Counted from the first letter of the stretch, positions 36,788 to 49,900 are shown. The stretch is 64,000 bases of DNA from Arcuatula senhousia (GCA_963971305.1 OZ020305.1:9457001-9521000), one strand, 5' to 3'. Made by a program: numbers and translations. The notes: generated by a model not told the origin, from the sequence alone.

Positions 36788-38816
36788 TAAAAAGCTTCGC
36801 GCAGGGCAGCATGATACGACGCAACATGTTGAGCACTGTACATTTAAGGCCCAATATGGACAGCCAATTGCTCTAGACACATGCAGCCCATGGTGGACTA
36901 TCCATCCACATTTCACAAGAAATTCTTATTTTTTTCAAAAGCAGACCAAAATCAATTAAAGTTACAAAAACATTATCCCTTTTGGTCCCAAATTAATGGT
37001 ATCTTCTATTTTCACTTTTGCTCCTTTTGGTCCCTAGCAGCAATTAAGGGTAGGGATGTGTTGCAAAATTAACATTCAATTTTGTAAATTTACAATTACT
37101 ACAACGAAGAATTTATTTGCAAAAAAAAGTTTTGAAATTGGACAATAAATAATTTTTTTAAAAAGTTTCAATTTTGGTCTCTGTTGGCCCCTATTTCCAA
37201 AATAGGGTAGGGGGGATAAAGCAATAATTAATCCTCTATTTTCTATCCACCACTTGACAAGGCTTAACTTGCAAAAAAATATTCAAAATCGGACCAGAAA
37301 TATACAATTCAATTTTTTGCCCCTTTTGAGCCCCTTAATTCTAAATGAAAAACTAGAGGCTCCTAGGAGCCTGAATCGCTCACCTGATCTCTTATGCCAA
37401 AGTTTAAATAATTTCACAAACTTTCAAGTATACAAAGTTGCAAAACAATCCTTTCAGTGGTTTCAGAGAAGATTTTTGGAAATCAGTTTAAATTAATAGA
37501 AAAAAAAACAGTTAAAGGGCAATTACTCCTATAAGGACCTTTTTATGCTGAACAAGAAAAGTTGCTTCGGATTTTCTCTATCTCTTATACTTTTCGAGTT
37601 ATAAGCCGAAAACAATGGTCTGACCCCCCTGTTCTATTTTTAGCAATGTGGCCATGTTGGTTGGTCAACATGTATATAATTCACAAACTTGGTAGAGGAC
37701 ATCATAAAGATCGAGTGTACAAAGTTTCAAAGCAATCCCTTCAGTGGTTTCAGAGAAGAAGATTTTTGAAAATCAGTGTAAATTAATGGAAGAAAACAGT
37801 TAAAGGGGAATAACTCTTAAATGGCTGATCTGACAATTTAGACCCTGAAATCATTTTTGTTGATCTCAATGAGCTTAACAATTCTGCAATGTTAACTTTT
37901 CCTCTAGCTCTAACTGTTTTCAAGATATAGTCCAAAAACTGCAAAAATGGTCAATTTTGATGATTAAAGGGCAATAACTCCTATAAGGAGTTGTTTCACA
38001 ACTTCAACTCAATGGTGAGATTTGTAGAGCTTTTGATGCTGAACAAGGAAGGTTGCTTCGGATTTTATCTATCTCTTATACTTTTTGAGTTATAAGCCAA
38101 AAACAATGGTCTGACCCCCCTGTTCTATTTTTAGCAACGGCGGCCATGTTGGTTTGTCGACATATATATAATTCACAAACTTGGTAGAGGACATCCTAAA
38201 GATCAAGTATACCAAGTTTCAATGCAATCCCTTCAGTGGTTTCAGAGAAGAAGATCTTAGAAGAAAAGTTAATGGACGGACGGACGGACGACGGACGCTT
38301 AACGATGACAATAGCTCACATGACCCGAAGGGTCATGTGAGCTAAAAAAGGGACCCCCCAAAATAAATCCCTTTTATGGTATAATGGTAAGGCATATCAT
38401 TGTCAAATTTCATAACAATTGACCTACCAGAAGCAAAATTATTGTGGGAACAAATAAAATATCTGAATTTTTTGCCTTGTTTTGGTCCCCTAATTTATAA
38501 ATGAATAAAGAGGAGACCCCCAAAATCAATCCCATTCATCCTTTTATGTTGTGAAACCTTATTGTAAAATTTCACAGCATTTTGTTAACCAGAACAAAAG
38601 TTATTGTGGGAACAAACAAAAAAGTAGCATTTTTGGCCCCTTATTTATAAACGAAAAAGGGGGGACCCCCAAAATAAATCCCATTCATCCTTTTTAATGA
38701 GGAACATCATTGTCAAATTTCATAGCAATTGGATAACTAGATCTCAATTTATTGTGGGAACACTAAAGTTTAAAGTTAACAGACAACGTGGACGACAACG
38801 TGGTCGTATAAAAAAT
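36788..38816 (-). mobile_element. Repeat family A ('tatacgaccgca'), interrupted by a nested repeat
   Basis: This is the reverse-oriented counterpart of the copy at 59286-60650. One end reads AAGCTTCGCGCAGGGCAGCA and GATACGACGCAACATG, the other GTGGTCGTATAAAA. The shared inside includes TTATTGTGGGAACA and the GGGGCCAAAA-like tracts. A complete copy of the 'gctcacctga' family sits inside at 37351-38346. Just upstream of the first ACADSB exon seen. Confidence 0.65.
37351..38346 (+). mobile_element. 'gctcacctga' repeat family (B), full copy 1
   Basis: It starts AACTAG, then the 16-bp palindrome AGGCTCCTAGGAGCCT (37357-37372), then GAATCGCTCACCTGA. It ends in a 14-bp perfect stem AGCTCACATGACCC, GAA, and its complement (38313-38343), then TAAAA. 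The inside contains ATTCACAAACTTGGTAGAGG, CCTTCAGTGGTTTCAGAGAA and AAAGGGCAATAACTCCTATA. No coding capacity. The family looks like a common bivalve repeat (recall, not searched). Confidence 0.7.
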
Positions 38817-39058
38817 ATATAATTTACTCATCAGCTGTGTAAACTTGAATTTCATGTACATTAGGTGATTATTATCAAGATTATCATCCTTAAAAGTGAC
38901 AGGAAGGCATTCAACCCACTTCAAACACTCCTAGGCCACCTCACTGAGAGTTTAGGACAGGAACAAACATCAGATTTAAGGGATTTCTTTACTAAATGTT
39001 GATACACTAGTTCACATATGTGTAGTACTCAACATATTACATATAAGGCCATCCTTAA

Positions 39059-41034
39059 AACTAGAGGCTCCCAGGAGCCTGAATCGCTCACCTGATCTCT
39101 TATGCCAAAGTTTGAATAAATTTCACAAACTTTCAAGTATACAAAGTTGCAAAACAATCCTTTCAGTGGTTTCAGAGAAGATTTATGGAAATCAGTTTAA
39201 ACTAATAGAAAAAACAGTTAAAGGGCAATAACTCCTGTAAGGACCTTTTGATGCTGAACAAGCAAATTTGCTTCAGATTTTCTCTATTTCTTATACTTTT
39301 CGAGTTATAAGCCAAAAACAATGGTCTGACCCCTTGTTCTATTTTTAGCAATGGTGGCCATGTATATAATTCACAAACATGGTAGAGGACATCCTAAAGA
39401 TCAAGTGTACCAAGTTTCAAAGCAATCCCTTCAGTGGTTTCAGAGAAGAAGATTTTTGAAAATCAGTGTAAATTAATGGAAAAAAAACAGTTAAAGGGGA
39501 ACAACTCTTCAATGGCTGATCTGACAATTTTGACTCTGAAATCAGTGTTGTAGATCTGAATGAGCTTAACAATTCTGCAATGCTAACTTTTCCTCTAGCT
39601 CTAATGGTTTTCAAGATATTGTCCAAAAACTGCAAAAATGGTCAATTTTGACGATTAAAGGGCAATAACTCCTATAAAGAGTTGTTTCACAATTTTGACT
39701 CAATGGAGAGATTTGTAGAGCTTTTGATGCTGAACATGATAGGTTGCTTCCGATTTTCTCTATCTCTAATATTTTTTTAGTTATAAGTCAAAAACAATGG
39801 TCTGACCCCCCTGTTCTATATTTAGCAACGGTGGCCATGTTGGTTGGTCGACATGTATATAATTCACAAACTTGGTAGAGGACATCCTAAAGATCATGTA
39901 TACCAAGTATCAATGCAATCCCTTCAGTGGTTTTAGAGAAGAAGATTTTTGAAAATCAGTGTAAATTAATGGAAAAAACAGTTAAAGGGGAATAACTCTT
40001 AAACGGCTGATCTGACAATTTAGACCCTGAAATCATTTTTGTAGATCTCAATAAGCTTAACAATTCTGCAATGCTAACTTTTCCTCTAGCTCTAACGGTT
40101 TTCAAGATATAGTCCAAAAACTGCAAAAATGGTCAATTTTGATGATTAAAGGGCAATAACTCCTATAAGGAGTCGTTTCACAACTTCGACTCAATGGAGA
40201 GTTTCGTAGAGCTTTTGATGCTGAACAAGGAAGATTGCTTCGGATTTTCTCTATCTCTTATACTTTTTGAGTTATAAGCCAAAAACAATGGTCTGACCCC
40301 CCTGTTCTATTTTTAGCAACGGCGGCCATGTTGGTTGGTCGACATGTATATAATTCACAAACTTGGTAGAGGACATCCTAAATATCATGTATACTAAGTA
40401 TCAATGCAATCCCTTCAGTGGTTTTAGAGAAGAAGATTTTTGAAAATCAGTGTAAATTAATGGAAAAAACAGTTAAAGGGGAATAACTCTTAAACGGCTG
40501 ATCTGACAATTTAGACCCTGAAATCATTTTTGTAGATCTCAATAAGCTTAACAATTCTGCAATGCCAACTTTTCCTCTAGCTCTAACGGTTTTCAAGATA
40601 TAGTCCAAAAACTGCAAAAATGGTCAATTTTGATGATTAAAGGGCAATAACTCCTATAAGGAGTCATTTCACAACTTCGACTCAATGGAGAGTTTCGTAG
40701 AGCTTTTGATGCTGAACAAGGATGGTTGCTTCGGATTTTCTCTATCTCTTATACTTTTTGAGTTATAAGCCAAAAACAATGGTCTGACCCCCCTGTTCTA
40801 TTTTTAGCAACGGCGGCCATGTTGGTTGGTCGACATGTATATAATTCACAAACTTGGTAGAGGACATCCTAAATATCATGTATACCAAGTATCAATGCAA
40901 TCCCTTCAGTGGTTTCAGAGAAGAAGATCTTTGAAGAAAAGTTAACGGACGACGGACGACGGACAGACGGACGGACGACGGACGCCTAATGATGACAATA
41001 GCTCACATGACCCTTCGGGTCAGGTGAGCTAAAA
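39059..41034 (+). mobile_element. 'gctcacctga' repeat family (B), copy 2 with internal tandem array
   Basis: It has the same start (AACTAGAGGCTCCCAGGAGCC) and hairpin end (CTCACATGACCCTTCGGGTCAGGTGAGCT split into two arms) as the copy at 37351-38346. It is twice as long because a 491-bp internal unit recurs: AAAGGGCAATAACTCCTATA or its close match starts near 39657, 40148 and 40639. Confidence 0.75.
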
Positions 41035-41949
41035 AGTGTGTTTGATGTTGCCAGTTCGAGTTTGAGGCAGGAAGGGATTTTTTTTCCTAGCCAAAAATTT
41101 ATATCAAAGCTGGAAAGAGAAATTAAATGTTACATACAAATGAATAAGACAGACTCATCATATTTCAGGAAGGGGTCAGTCAACAAAAGAATAAAAACTT
41201 AGAAAAAGGACAAGATAGGATAAAGTTAACCTTTACTGCGAGAAACTTAGTGTTTACTTTATCAAAGTAAGCTTAACTCATATCAAATATGATCATTAAA
41301 GAGATGAAGCCGACAATGGGCTTCTAAACGTTATGTACATATTGAAAAACATATGTACATGTACTGATTATGTTCATGATGTTGCAATATAGTCAAAATA
41401 ATTTATATTTAAAATATCAGAAATTATGAAAGAAATGACTAACAAATTATTTTTAAGTATTGAAATGTCTCTAGTTCAGTATCAAAATGACCAGGTACCG
41501 AAGTGTCTTAATACCAATCTCTTGCATGATACGCTCACGAAGGGAGGGATAATGGTAGAAATGTTAAAAGTTGTACTACATGTATGAGCTGAATTTTCTT
41601 TCAACGTCCTGTTAAGCACCTTTGTTTTCCCGATCTTACAACATCTTTTAACCCTTTTTTCTTTGAAAATTTTAGATGTCATTAAACATGTTAAACGCAC
41701 TTGTTACCTACCAGAAAAGTTAGTTTGCTTTATTTTCGAACACACACACACACACACAAAAAAATTAACTAATTGTAAAAATTTTGGGAGCATTACAGGT
41801 CTAACCTGCTTCATATTAAGTACCCTACGTACATGATGTATATGATACCCTTTGTGCCATAAATGTTGTATTGTTACTTTGAAAAATAAAAGACAGTACC
41901 TTCAAGGAATTTCGTTCAATGATTTTACAGAAGTAGGTCTCATTGAGAC

Positions 41950-42080
41950 TTGTAGTAGATGAAAAATAGACCCTTTCACGGTTATTGCAGCCATATTTGA
42001 TAGGGGGCAATTTTTTTGAAAGGAGGAGAAAATAGTTGGTGTCTAAAATGTGTAACCCGTACCCTGTACCCATACCAACA
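41950..42080 (-). repeat. Left arm of a spaced inverted repeat
   Basis: Contains AATAGACCCTTTCACGGTTA, then TTGCAGCCATATTTGATAG, and further on AAAATGTGTAACCCGTACCC. The reverse complements of these occur in the same order at 43355-43800. Confidence 0.6.
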
Positions 42081-42349
42081 CTCAGGTTGGTCAAAATCTC
42101 ATATCCGCTTTGACTGAAGCAAAAACGATGTCAATCATTGTGATATTTGACCAAAGTCTTTTATATACATTGAAAGATTTTATAATTGCAAACATTGAAA
42201 TTAACATTCATATTTTGTTATTTCGTTGTTCTCGTATAGTACTCTTGTCTCAGGTTCTCTCTTGGTGAATTGAACTTTTATCAATTTGATATTATCAATT
42301 TGATTTTTAAAGTGTGTTAATTTTTGTGCTTTGTACAAGATAAACAATA

Positions 42350-42680
42350 GGGGGAAGGTTGGGCCCAAAAAACTAGTTTAACCCCCCACATTTTATATGT
42401 GCCTGTCCTAAGCCAGGAATCCTTGTCAAAGCTTTTGTTTGTCCTTGTCTACTATCTGTTTTTTTTGTTTTATGTCCAGAAATGGGTCTTTCTTTGATAT
42501 TCTAGGGATTTGTTTGAATCTTATGTATTGTATTTTTAGTCTTGGGCCAATGCAAGACGGCGAGCAGTGACCTCTGGTCATGTTGAAGACCGCTGGCTGT
42601 TTTCCATTGTGATTTTTTAAATTGCCGTTTCTTTAATGTTGGTTGTGTCGCGTACACTTATTCCACATCTCTTTATCGTC
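42350..42680 (+). repeat. Interspersed repeat resembling a known mussel family
   Basis: The phrases GTTTAACCCCCCACATTT, GTGCCTGTCCTAAGCCAGG, GACCTCTGGTCATGTTGAAG and CTGGCTGTTTTCCATTG match by recall a repeat common in Mytilus sequences. Partial relatives lie near 19480-19640, 22400-22480 and 35868-35950. Confidence 0.5.
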
Positions 42681-43354
42681 TATTTGATATATTTCACGTT
42701 TTTACCTGATGTCGACATTGAGAATTTACCCCTACCCAATGACATACAGGGCCTTTTCTAATAAAATAAGAAACATGTTCCTTTTAACATGACTTAAAGG
42801 AAAAGTTACAAAAATATATCAGCAATCAGTGTATGAAAGGTTTAATTAAAAACAATTATGATTAGTTTCACAATTTCACTTTATACAGGGACCTATCGCG
42901 ATTTGACCCAATGTTTACAAATTACCCCTACCTGGGGAAACGTGCCAAAGATATGATAATTTTGAAGTGTACGAAATAAGTTTAAACAGGTTCATATACA
43001 TGATATAAGAGTTAGATTACAAAATAATCGTTAAATAAAAGTTTTTATTAAAACATTAAAACAATTAAATGAAATCAATTTAAGATGGAAAAGTAAAATT
43101 AAAAAGAAGTTTAAAGTTATCATTCTTTGGCACTTTCGTCATGGTGTAAACTTCCGGTTACACATTTTAGGCACCAAAATTTTTTAACATCATCAAATAA
43201 TAAAACTTTGAATAATGAGTTGAAAAACAAATGACTTCATTTCATTTTATTAATATCTTATCAGAAATCTTCATGTGAAATTTCAGAAAGTTTCATCGCG
43301 TTTTCGCTGTTTACGAGTCAAAATTTAAAACAGATACGGGTACGGTTAAATGAG

Positions 43355-43800
43355 CCGAAAATGGTACGGGTACGGGTTACACATTTTAAGCACCATCGAG
43401 AGAATATTATACAAAATCGGGAAAATATATGTGTGTTACTAAGCAAAAGAGCTGTTTTTATGACATTTTCCCAAATTTTTGCCCCTATCTAATATGCGAG
43501 CGTAGCGAGCTCTTTAATGTAGAAAGTATGCCAAATTGCACAAGACTCAAATTACTATGGAAGAAAAATAGTTCTGTCACCGGAAACATTCGATTTTCGG
43601 AAGTTTTCGAAAATGTCTGCGCGTGCTGAAAAATTGGGGGAAATAGTAATACATCGTCCCAAATTATCTCGTCCCAGGCATTATTTGAAATTATCAATGG
43701 AATAGATTATCTTTTCGCATCTACGCGAGCTTTTAAGGCAATGTCTTTCTCAAATTATGGCTGCAATAACCGTGAAAGGGTCTATTTGCAAGATTTTAAA
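43355..43800 (+). repeat. Right arm of a spaced inverted repeat
   Basis: Reads GGTACGGGTACGGGTTACAC, then ATTTTAAGCACCAT, and 350 bp later ATGGCTGCAATAACCGTGAA plus AGGGTCTATTT. It is inverse to 41950-42080; related short pieces (GGTTACACATTTTAGGCACC) lie near 43157. Confidence 0.6.
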
Positions 43801-44952
43801 AAGTCACTTCCCTGAATAGCTGCAAACATGGCCGCTCATTAATTATTTATTTATCTTATTGCGGCCTATGGTCTGCAACTAACAAAAATCAAGCGGCCAC
43901 CTGAGCTACATGTACATGTTAGTGTAACATAAAATAGTGTCCGCTGTGAAATATTGTCTTGAGAGGCATTCACTCCTATGCTGTAGTCCAAGGACGGAAT
44001 AAAACGCTTAAGAGATATGAAATTTTGTCCTCTAGATTTTTCAGTGTAAAGTATGGCAGGGTGGACAAAATTTCATAGGACACTATAATTTTTGCTTTAC
44101 ATTTGCAGCTATTCCCTGAATGGATGAATTATCGACAAAGGCGTGTTAAAAGCATGATCTGGTGAAAATTATAGGTGAAGATCTTATTCACTGATATGTT
44201 GGCAACACTTTATGATTTTATCTTTAGGAATAAAGAAAGGAAATGTTTTTTTTTATGTAAAATCTTACTGAAATTATTTTTAGGGCAGCCATATTTTTAG
44301 ATTACGAAATCATTCACAATTAAAAAAACGAACTTAAGATTAATAAATATATTTATATCAATTTTGAGAGATGTTATGTATTAGATTGTATATAATTTAT
44401 TGATCTTTTGTATTTTGTTGATATCATATTATATTTAATTGCTTTGATACACAAAATCCTTAGTTTCAATAATTTGATATTGCTTCGTTTTGTTTTTTAT
44501 TTCATAGAGTAAACCTATCACCAAAGAAAATATTTATTTTACGTAATACAATCACGTTCGCTTTTCTATGCATTATGTAAAATTCCTAAAATGAACAATT
44601 TGAACATTAGTATGTTGAAAAATTATTTAAAGCTTAATATAACATAGTATACATGTTCTCTGCACCACCATAAGATCAATATCAATAAATAATCCGTGTT
44701 TTAAATAACAAATTAATTTCGGAAATTTTAAATTTCCGTCATCGATGATGTATTAGTCTTTTCAATTAATTGACAATTTACCCATTTCATTCAAAACTAT
44801 TCTGTGATATAAACACTACTACTACCCTTACCTGTATAGGAGCACGTTCTTATTTAAACTTTCTGTTGAGATCTTGTGTGGGGCGTTCACACAAGTTACA
44901 GCCTATTATTAAAGAGTGGTACACAATTATTGACAATAATTAGCCCTTCCAA

Positions 44953-46998
44953 ATGGCTACGGCAATGAAACGTATGACCACAAGGTTTGCTGCAAGAAGA
45001 ACCTCTGAACCAGCTATAAATGGAACACCTAGACACACATGTAGCTTAGATAACACCCAACATCTACCGTTCACAATGAACTTAGTCAAAGCTGCCGAAC
45101 GCAAGCTGGAAACACTTGATAGAATAAACGATGTGAAAATCGAGGTAAAACACAACAACCTTCTTCTAAGCTTTCAAGGGGGTGCTTATGAGCAATTTCG
45201 TCCAGCTCTACAAGGATGCATCTTATCAGCAAACCTCAGCACGGTTACCACTACAAAGAAAGACCAAAAGGGGCTCATCATCGAGGAATCCATTTCCATC
45301 CGACAAAATCGAAAACAGCTGTATCGTATAAACTGTTATCACACTACCTGCAGAGTGATGATAAATGGACACCATATGGACCAGTTTATTACAAAGCTAG
45401 CACCTGATCTTCACAAAGTTATGTCCCAAATCAACAACTTCAAGGATATATCAGATAAGATAAGGGGTGCCTGCGAAGAATTTATTAATCTGCAAAAGTC
45501 CAACCAACAATATGACAAAAGAAACAACAGAAGTCAAGACTTAAACACCAAAGACCAGGCTCAATCGATCCAGAACACGAACACCCATGATTCCCAAGGA
45601 CAATCTAACATGATAACCCAAGCTATCACTGATAACAATACACATACGTCTAGTGGAGCCACCTGTCTTATCTGTATGAGGTACTGTGAAACAGAAGCTG
45701 TGGAATGTTCAGAATGTGGAAATTGGTTACACTACATTTGTCTTGAACTCACCAAGGAAGACATCACAAAACTAGAGTCAGATTCAAATGAGACATTTAT
45801 TTGCATAAACTGTCAGCAACTTCAGGATTTTATCGATATAGACTTACTGTCACAGAGGGGTGATGCCTGTGAAATAGAAGATGAAACGGAATTAAAGACT
45901 CCAGCCACATCCATGGAAAATCATGCTAATGAGACAATAAATACAGGAAACATATCCGCAGCTACTGGTGAATTACATGAACACTCAGACCGAAGTGGTA
46001 CCAGATCATACATTACATGTAGTCATCCTAGCCAAACCAATGTTGCCAATGCTGGTATTCAGACATGCTCCCTTCTACATCAAACCAATGATCACGAACG
46101 ATGCCAACTGGATTTTAACAAAAAAGTTAAAGAACTACGAGAGAGTGAAAGCAAGCTCAAAAAAGCAGAGTCCGAGCTAACTCACTGTAAACAACAGGTT
46201 GTGAACGCTAAAACATATATAGCCAATCTAGAACTCAAACTTAAAGAAGTTGAAGACTCCAACAGAAACCTCAAAACCAGGTTACTCCTCCAGCAAGAAA
46301 CACAAGACTATCAACATAAATCTCACGAGAAAGAACAGAAAACAACATGCCAACCTTCTCAAATCGCACAACATGATGATAGACATTGGTTCCACGAACA
46401 ACGGGTACACCAGTTAGAGATAGAAAATGTAAAACTCAGCGCTCGTCTTGACAAAATTGAGATAATATCCCAGGTACAAAATCTGTTGGACAACTCAAAT
46501 AAAAGACGTCACAAACCAAGCAAACCAAAACCAAAGACTCAAGAGGCCTCCAATATTACCAGAAACCCCACACAAGGGGTCACCACCAACCTGCATTCTG
46601 TACACCCACCCCAAGAACAACCTGTACTACACAATCCAGCAGGCGACTCTGTCCAACAAGAAATTCACCAACAGCAATCGGATCATTTTTTAGCCATGCG
46701 CCAAACCCTACTAAAACCACCATGGAATCGGCACCAGACCCATGCTCACCAGAATCTAGCTACCATGACAATGCCCCTCCCACCGAGGACACCATTAGCT
46801 GTACACCAACTACAACTGCAAGCTATCCAAAACAGTCAATCATGTCACCAGAGGCTTCAGGCCCTGAGATCACACCAACCCATGGTCAGTCACTACCACC
46901 CACTACCACTGAACCTTTATCCAGTGTGTGCCCAAAGACCCCTAGTTCCAACTCAGATGGTAAGACATCAGCATCCACCGACTCAATTAAACTTGTGA
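44953..46998 (+). CDS. LINE ORF1 protein with PHD-type zinc finger
   Basis: This ORF has 681 residues. A PHD-like zinc finger lies at about residues 237-287, with the ligand pattern CLICMRYC, CSECGNWLHYIC and CINC. A long coiled coil follows at about 387-447 (heptads around KKVKELRESESKLKKAESEL) and a second helical stretch at about 475-505. The C-terminal third is Gln/His/Pro-rich and low in complexity. In CR1-like elements ORF1 is thought to bind RNA and form the ribonucleoprotein; that role is inferred here. The last 277 nt overlap ORF2 in another frame. Confidence 0.85.
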   Translation: MATAMKRMTTRFAARRTSEPAINGTPRHTCSLDNTQHLPFTMNLVKAAERKLETLDRINDVKIEVKHNNLLLSFQGGAYEQFRPALQGCILSANLSTVTTTKKDQKGLIIEESISIRQNRKQLYRINCYHTTCRVMINGHHMDQFITKLAPDLHKVMSQINNFKDISDKIRGACEEFINLQKSNQQYDKRNNRSQDLNTKDQAQSIQNTNTHDSQGQSNMITQAITDNNTHTSSGATCLICMRYCETEAVECSECGNWLHYICLELTKEDITKLESDSNETFICINCQQLQDFIDIDLLSQRGDACEIEDETELKTPATSMENHANETINTGNISAATGELHEHSDRSGTRSYITCSHPSQTNVANAGIQTCSLLHQTNDHERCQLDFNKKVKELRESESKLKKAESELTHCKQQVVNAKTYIANLELKLKEVEDSNRNLKTRLLLQQETQDYQHKSHEKEQKTTCQPSQIAQHDDRHWFHEQRVHQLEIENVKLSARLDKIEIISQVQNLLDNSNKRRHKPSKPKPKTQEASNITRNPTQGVTTNLHSVHPPQEQPVLHNPAGDSVQQEIHQQQSDHFLAMRQTLLKPPWNRHQTHAHQNLATMTMPLPPRTPLAVHQLQLQAIQNSQSCHQRLQALRSHQPMVSHYHPLPLNLYPVCAQRPLVPTQMVRHQHPPTQLNL

Positions 46999-49900
46999 CC
47001 TTCAACATCGAGTGCTTTAGAAGTAACAAGCTATATCTCGACACGCTAGCAGAGGCATACGACATAGTTATCCTACAAGAGCACTGGCTTTACAACTATG
47101 AAAAGCACGAACTCTCAGATTTCCTCTCAAAATTTCATAGTATTATTAAATCAGTTGATGATACAGATCCGATCCCACCTACTCAACGCCCTAGGGGGAA
47201 AGGAGGCACAGCAGTCCTCTACTCTAGAAAGCTATCCAGCATCACTGAAGAGCTTACTGATGGCTCAAGTCGTATTTCAGCTCTCAAAATTAACTGCAAC
47301 CCTAGACCAATGGTTGTGATTGGTGCCTACATGCCCTGCACCGGACCGGGTAATGCAGATCTGGAGTACTCAGCTGTACTTGATGAAATAGCTGAAATGA
47401 TTTACAAATTCAGACCCACCTGCAATATCTTACTGGCTGGAGACCTTAATGCCTCACTAGTTAAAGAAAAACCTAGTAAAAGAGACAAGCTTCTTTTAGA
47501 TTTTATGCAAAAATTTGATTTTATTTACCAACTTGATAATGATTCTGATACTTATTTTCATCATGGTGGTCACTGCTCTTCAAGAATAGACTACATCCTA
47601 CAGAGCCCTGTCAAATTTGTCAAATCAATAAAGATCCTGGAGCGAGATCCTCTAAATACCTCGCAGCATGTCCCAGTCGTAGCCAAAATATCAGTGGATG
47701 TATCTTGTAATCAGTACTCCCATTCAGATGGCCCTTCCTCTGTACCCACAACAACCAGAATTAGATGGGACAAAATCGACCTAGACAAATACCAATCCAC
47801 CGTACAAAAGAATCTTAGAAAAATCGATATGGATCAAGAGCAGAGCATCCATCTTCTTACTCAAACATTTTCAGACACCATAGTACTATCTGCTGAGCAA
47901 TGTGTAAAAAGAAAGACCAAATCAAGACAAAAGACCAAGAGAAGACTTTGGAATTCAGACCTCAAAGCTGCCGCTAACAACAGCAAGCACCATTTCTGGA
48001 CCTGGAAATCAGCCAACCGCCCTAAAGACTCTGACAATACCCTTTTTAAAAACATGAAGCAAGCCAAAAGAGAACTGCGCTCCCTACAGCGCCAACTAGA
48101 AGCAACTACTAGAAAGGAGAAAATTGAAAACATAATGTTGGCAAAAGAAAATGACCAAGTACTGTTCTACCAGCTCGTAAACAACCAAAGGAGATCATCC
48201 ACCTCAAAAACGAACTGTCTAATATACAACAATAGAACATTAGAAACCCCAGAGGAAATAAGAGAAGGCTGGGCATGTTATTTTAAAGATCTAGCTACCC
48301 CTGCTGACAATGGGAATCGTGACCTATGCTACGACCAACAAGTAGAACTAGACTGTCTAATCATTGAAGATATAGCAAGATCAACCCAAGATATGCCTAT
48401 CCTAGTATCAACTGAAGACGATGTACGCAAAATCCTCTACTCATTTAAGAATGGAAAAGCCCCAGATTGCTGCTGTCTTACAGTGGAACACCTTAAAAAT
48501 GGAGGACAAGTTGTTATAAATGCACTTACCAGCATCATAAACACAATCCTCAGAACCTGCTCCATTCCACAGATACTTAAACTTGGACTAGCAACACCAG
48601 TCTATAAACGAAAAGGCAAACCTCTTGATGATCCAAGCTCTTATCGAAAGATTACAGTAACTAGTATCATCAACAAAGTGATAGAAAAGCTGTTCCTTAA
48701 GTTCTTTGAAGATAAACTGTTATCAGCTCAAAACCCTCTCCAACGTGGTTTTACCAAAGGAGTATCTGGTCTCAATTCTGCCCTACTCATAAATGAACTT
48801 ATAGCGAACGCACAGGACGCAAAGAACCCATTATACCTGGCCTTCCTTGATGCTCAAAAAGCCTTCGATATTGTTTGGCACAACTCACTAGTTCGAAAAG
48901 TCCACCAGAATGGTATTGACAGCTCGTCCTGGCTACTCTTCAACGAATGGTATAGAGATCTTTCTAGTAAAGTTAAATGGGATGGAGGACTCTCCAATTC
49001 ATTCAATGAACTCCAAGGTGTCAGACAAGGTGGTGTCACATCTCCTGCAGTCTACAAGTTGTTCATCAACCCCCTACTAGATCTACTCAAATCCCAAGGC
49101 ATTGGCAGTTATATAGGACACATCTATTGTGCAACCCCAACAGTTGCAGACGACATATGCCTTGTTGCTGATAATCCAGAAGACCTACAGACAATGCTGG
49201 ACATCCAGGGTTTATATGCCAACCGTGAACACTACATCATCAGTGAAGCAAAATCCACTATCTTGAAACTCAATGATAAAGATGAACGGCAATTCTCAAT
49301 GAATGGTGCTATCATACCTGTGTCCAATACAGCTACCCATCTGGGCATCGAAAGAGATTGTGCATCAAAATTTGGCACCCATGAGGTGGTAAACTCCAGA
49401 GTTACGGCAGCAAGGCGTGCTACATACGCACTCATGGGAGCTGGCTTACATGGACTCAATGGGCTCAACCCAACTGTTTCCACCCACATCATCAGGATTT
49501 TCATTCTACCTAGGCTCCTCCATGGTCTCGAGTCTATACGACTCCTTGCAAAAGACATGACTACGCTGAGCCAGTATTATAAACAGCTACTGAAAAGAAT
49601 ACAGCACCTACCAGAGAACAGTGCAGACTCTGCTACGTACATTCTCACTGGGCAACTTCCACTTGAGGCTGAACTGGATAAAAGAACCCTCTGTTTCTTT
49701 GGGAACATCATAAGAGACTCCAACACTGTAGAATACTTAGTAGCTCTCAGACAACTCGCTATAAAGGACAGAAATTCCAGAAGCTGGTTTACTCACGTGT
49801 CCTCTCTGCTCTCAAAGTACTGTCTACCAATACCATCGGAGCTCCTTGAGAACCCACCAGGGAAACTAAGCTGGAAAAACACTGTTACAAAAGCAGTATC

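Noticed and set aside
36572..36916. Using the upstream ATG at 36916 as the ACADSB start
   Set aside because: The extra 50 residues come from a dispersed repeat (family A end), and a good splice acceptor with pyrimidine tract precedes the conserved part at 36766.
37351..41034. Direct-repeat array as a CRISPR or as classical Helitrons
   Set aside because: The repeats are about 491 bp and without spacers, in a eukaryotic genome, so this is not a CRISPR. The hairpin end abuts CTAA directly and no TC start or Rep/helicase is seen, so a Helitron call is not supported.
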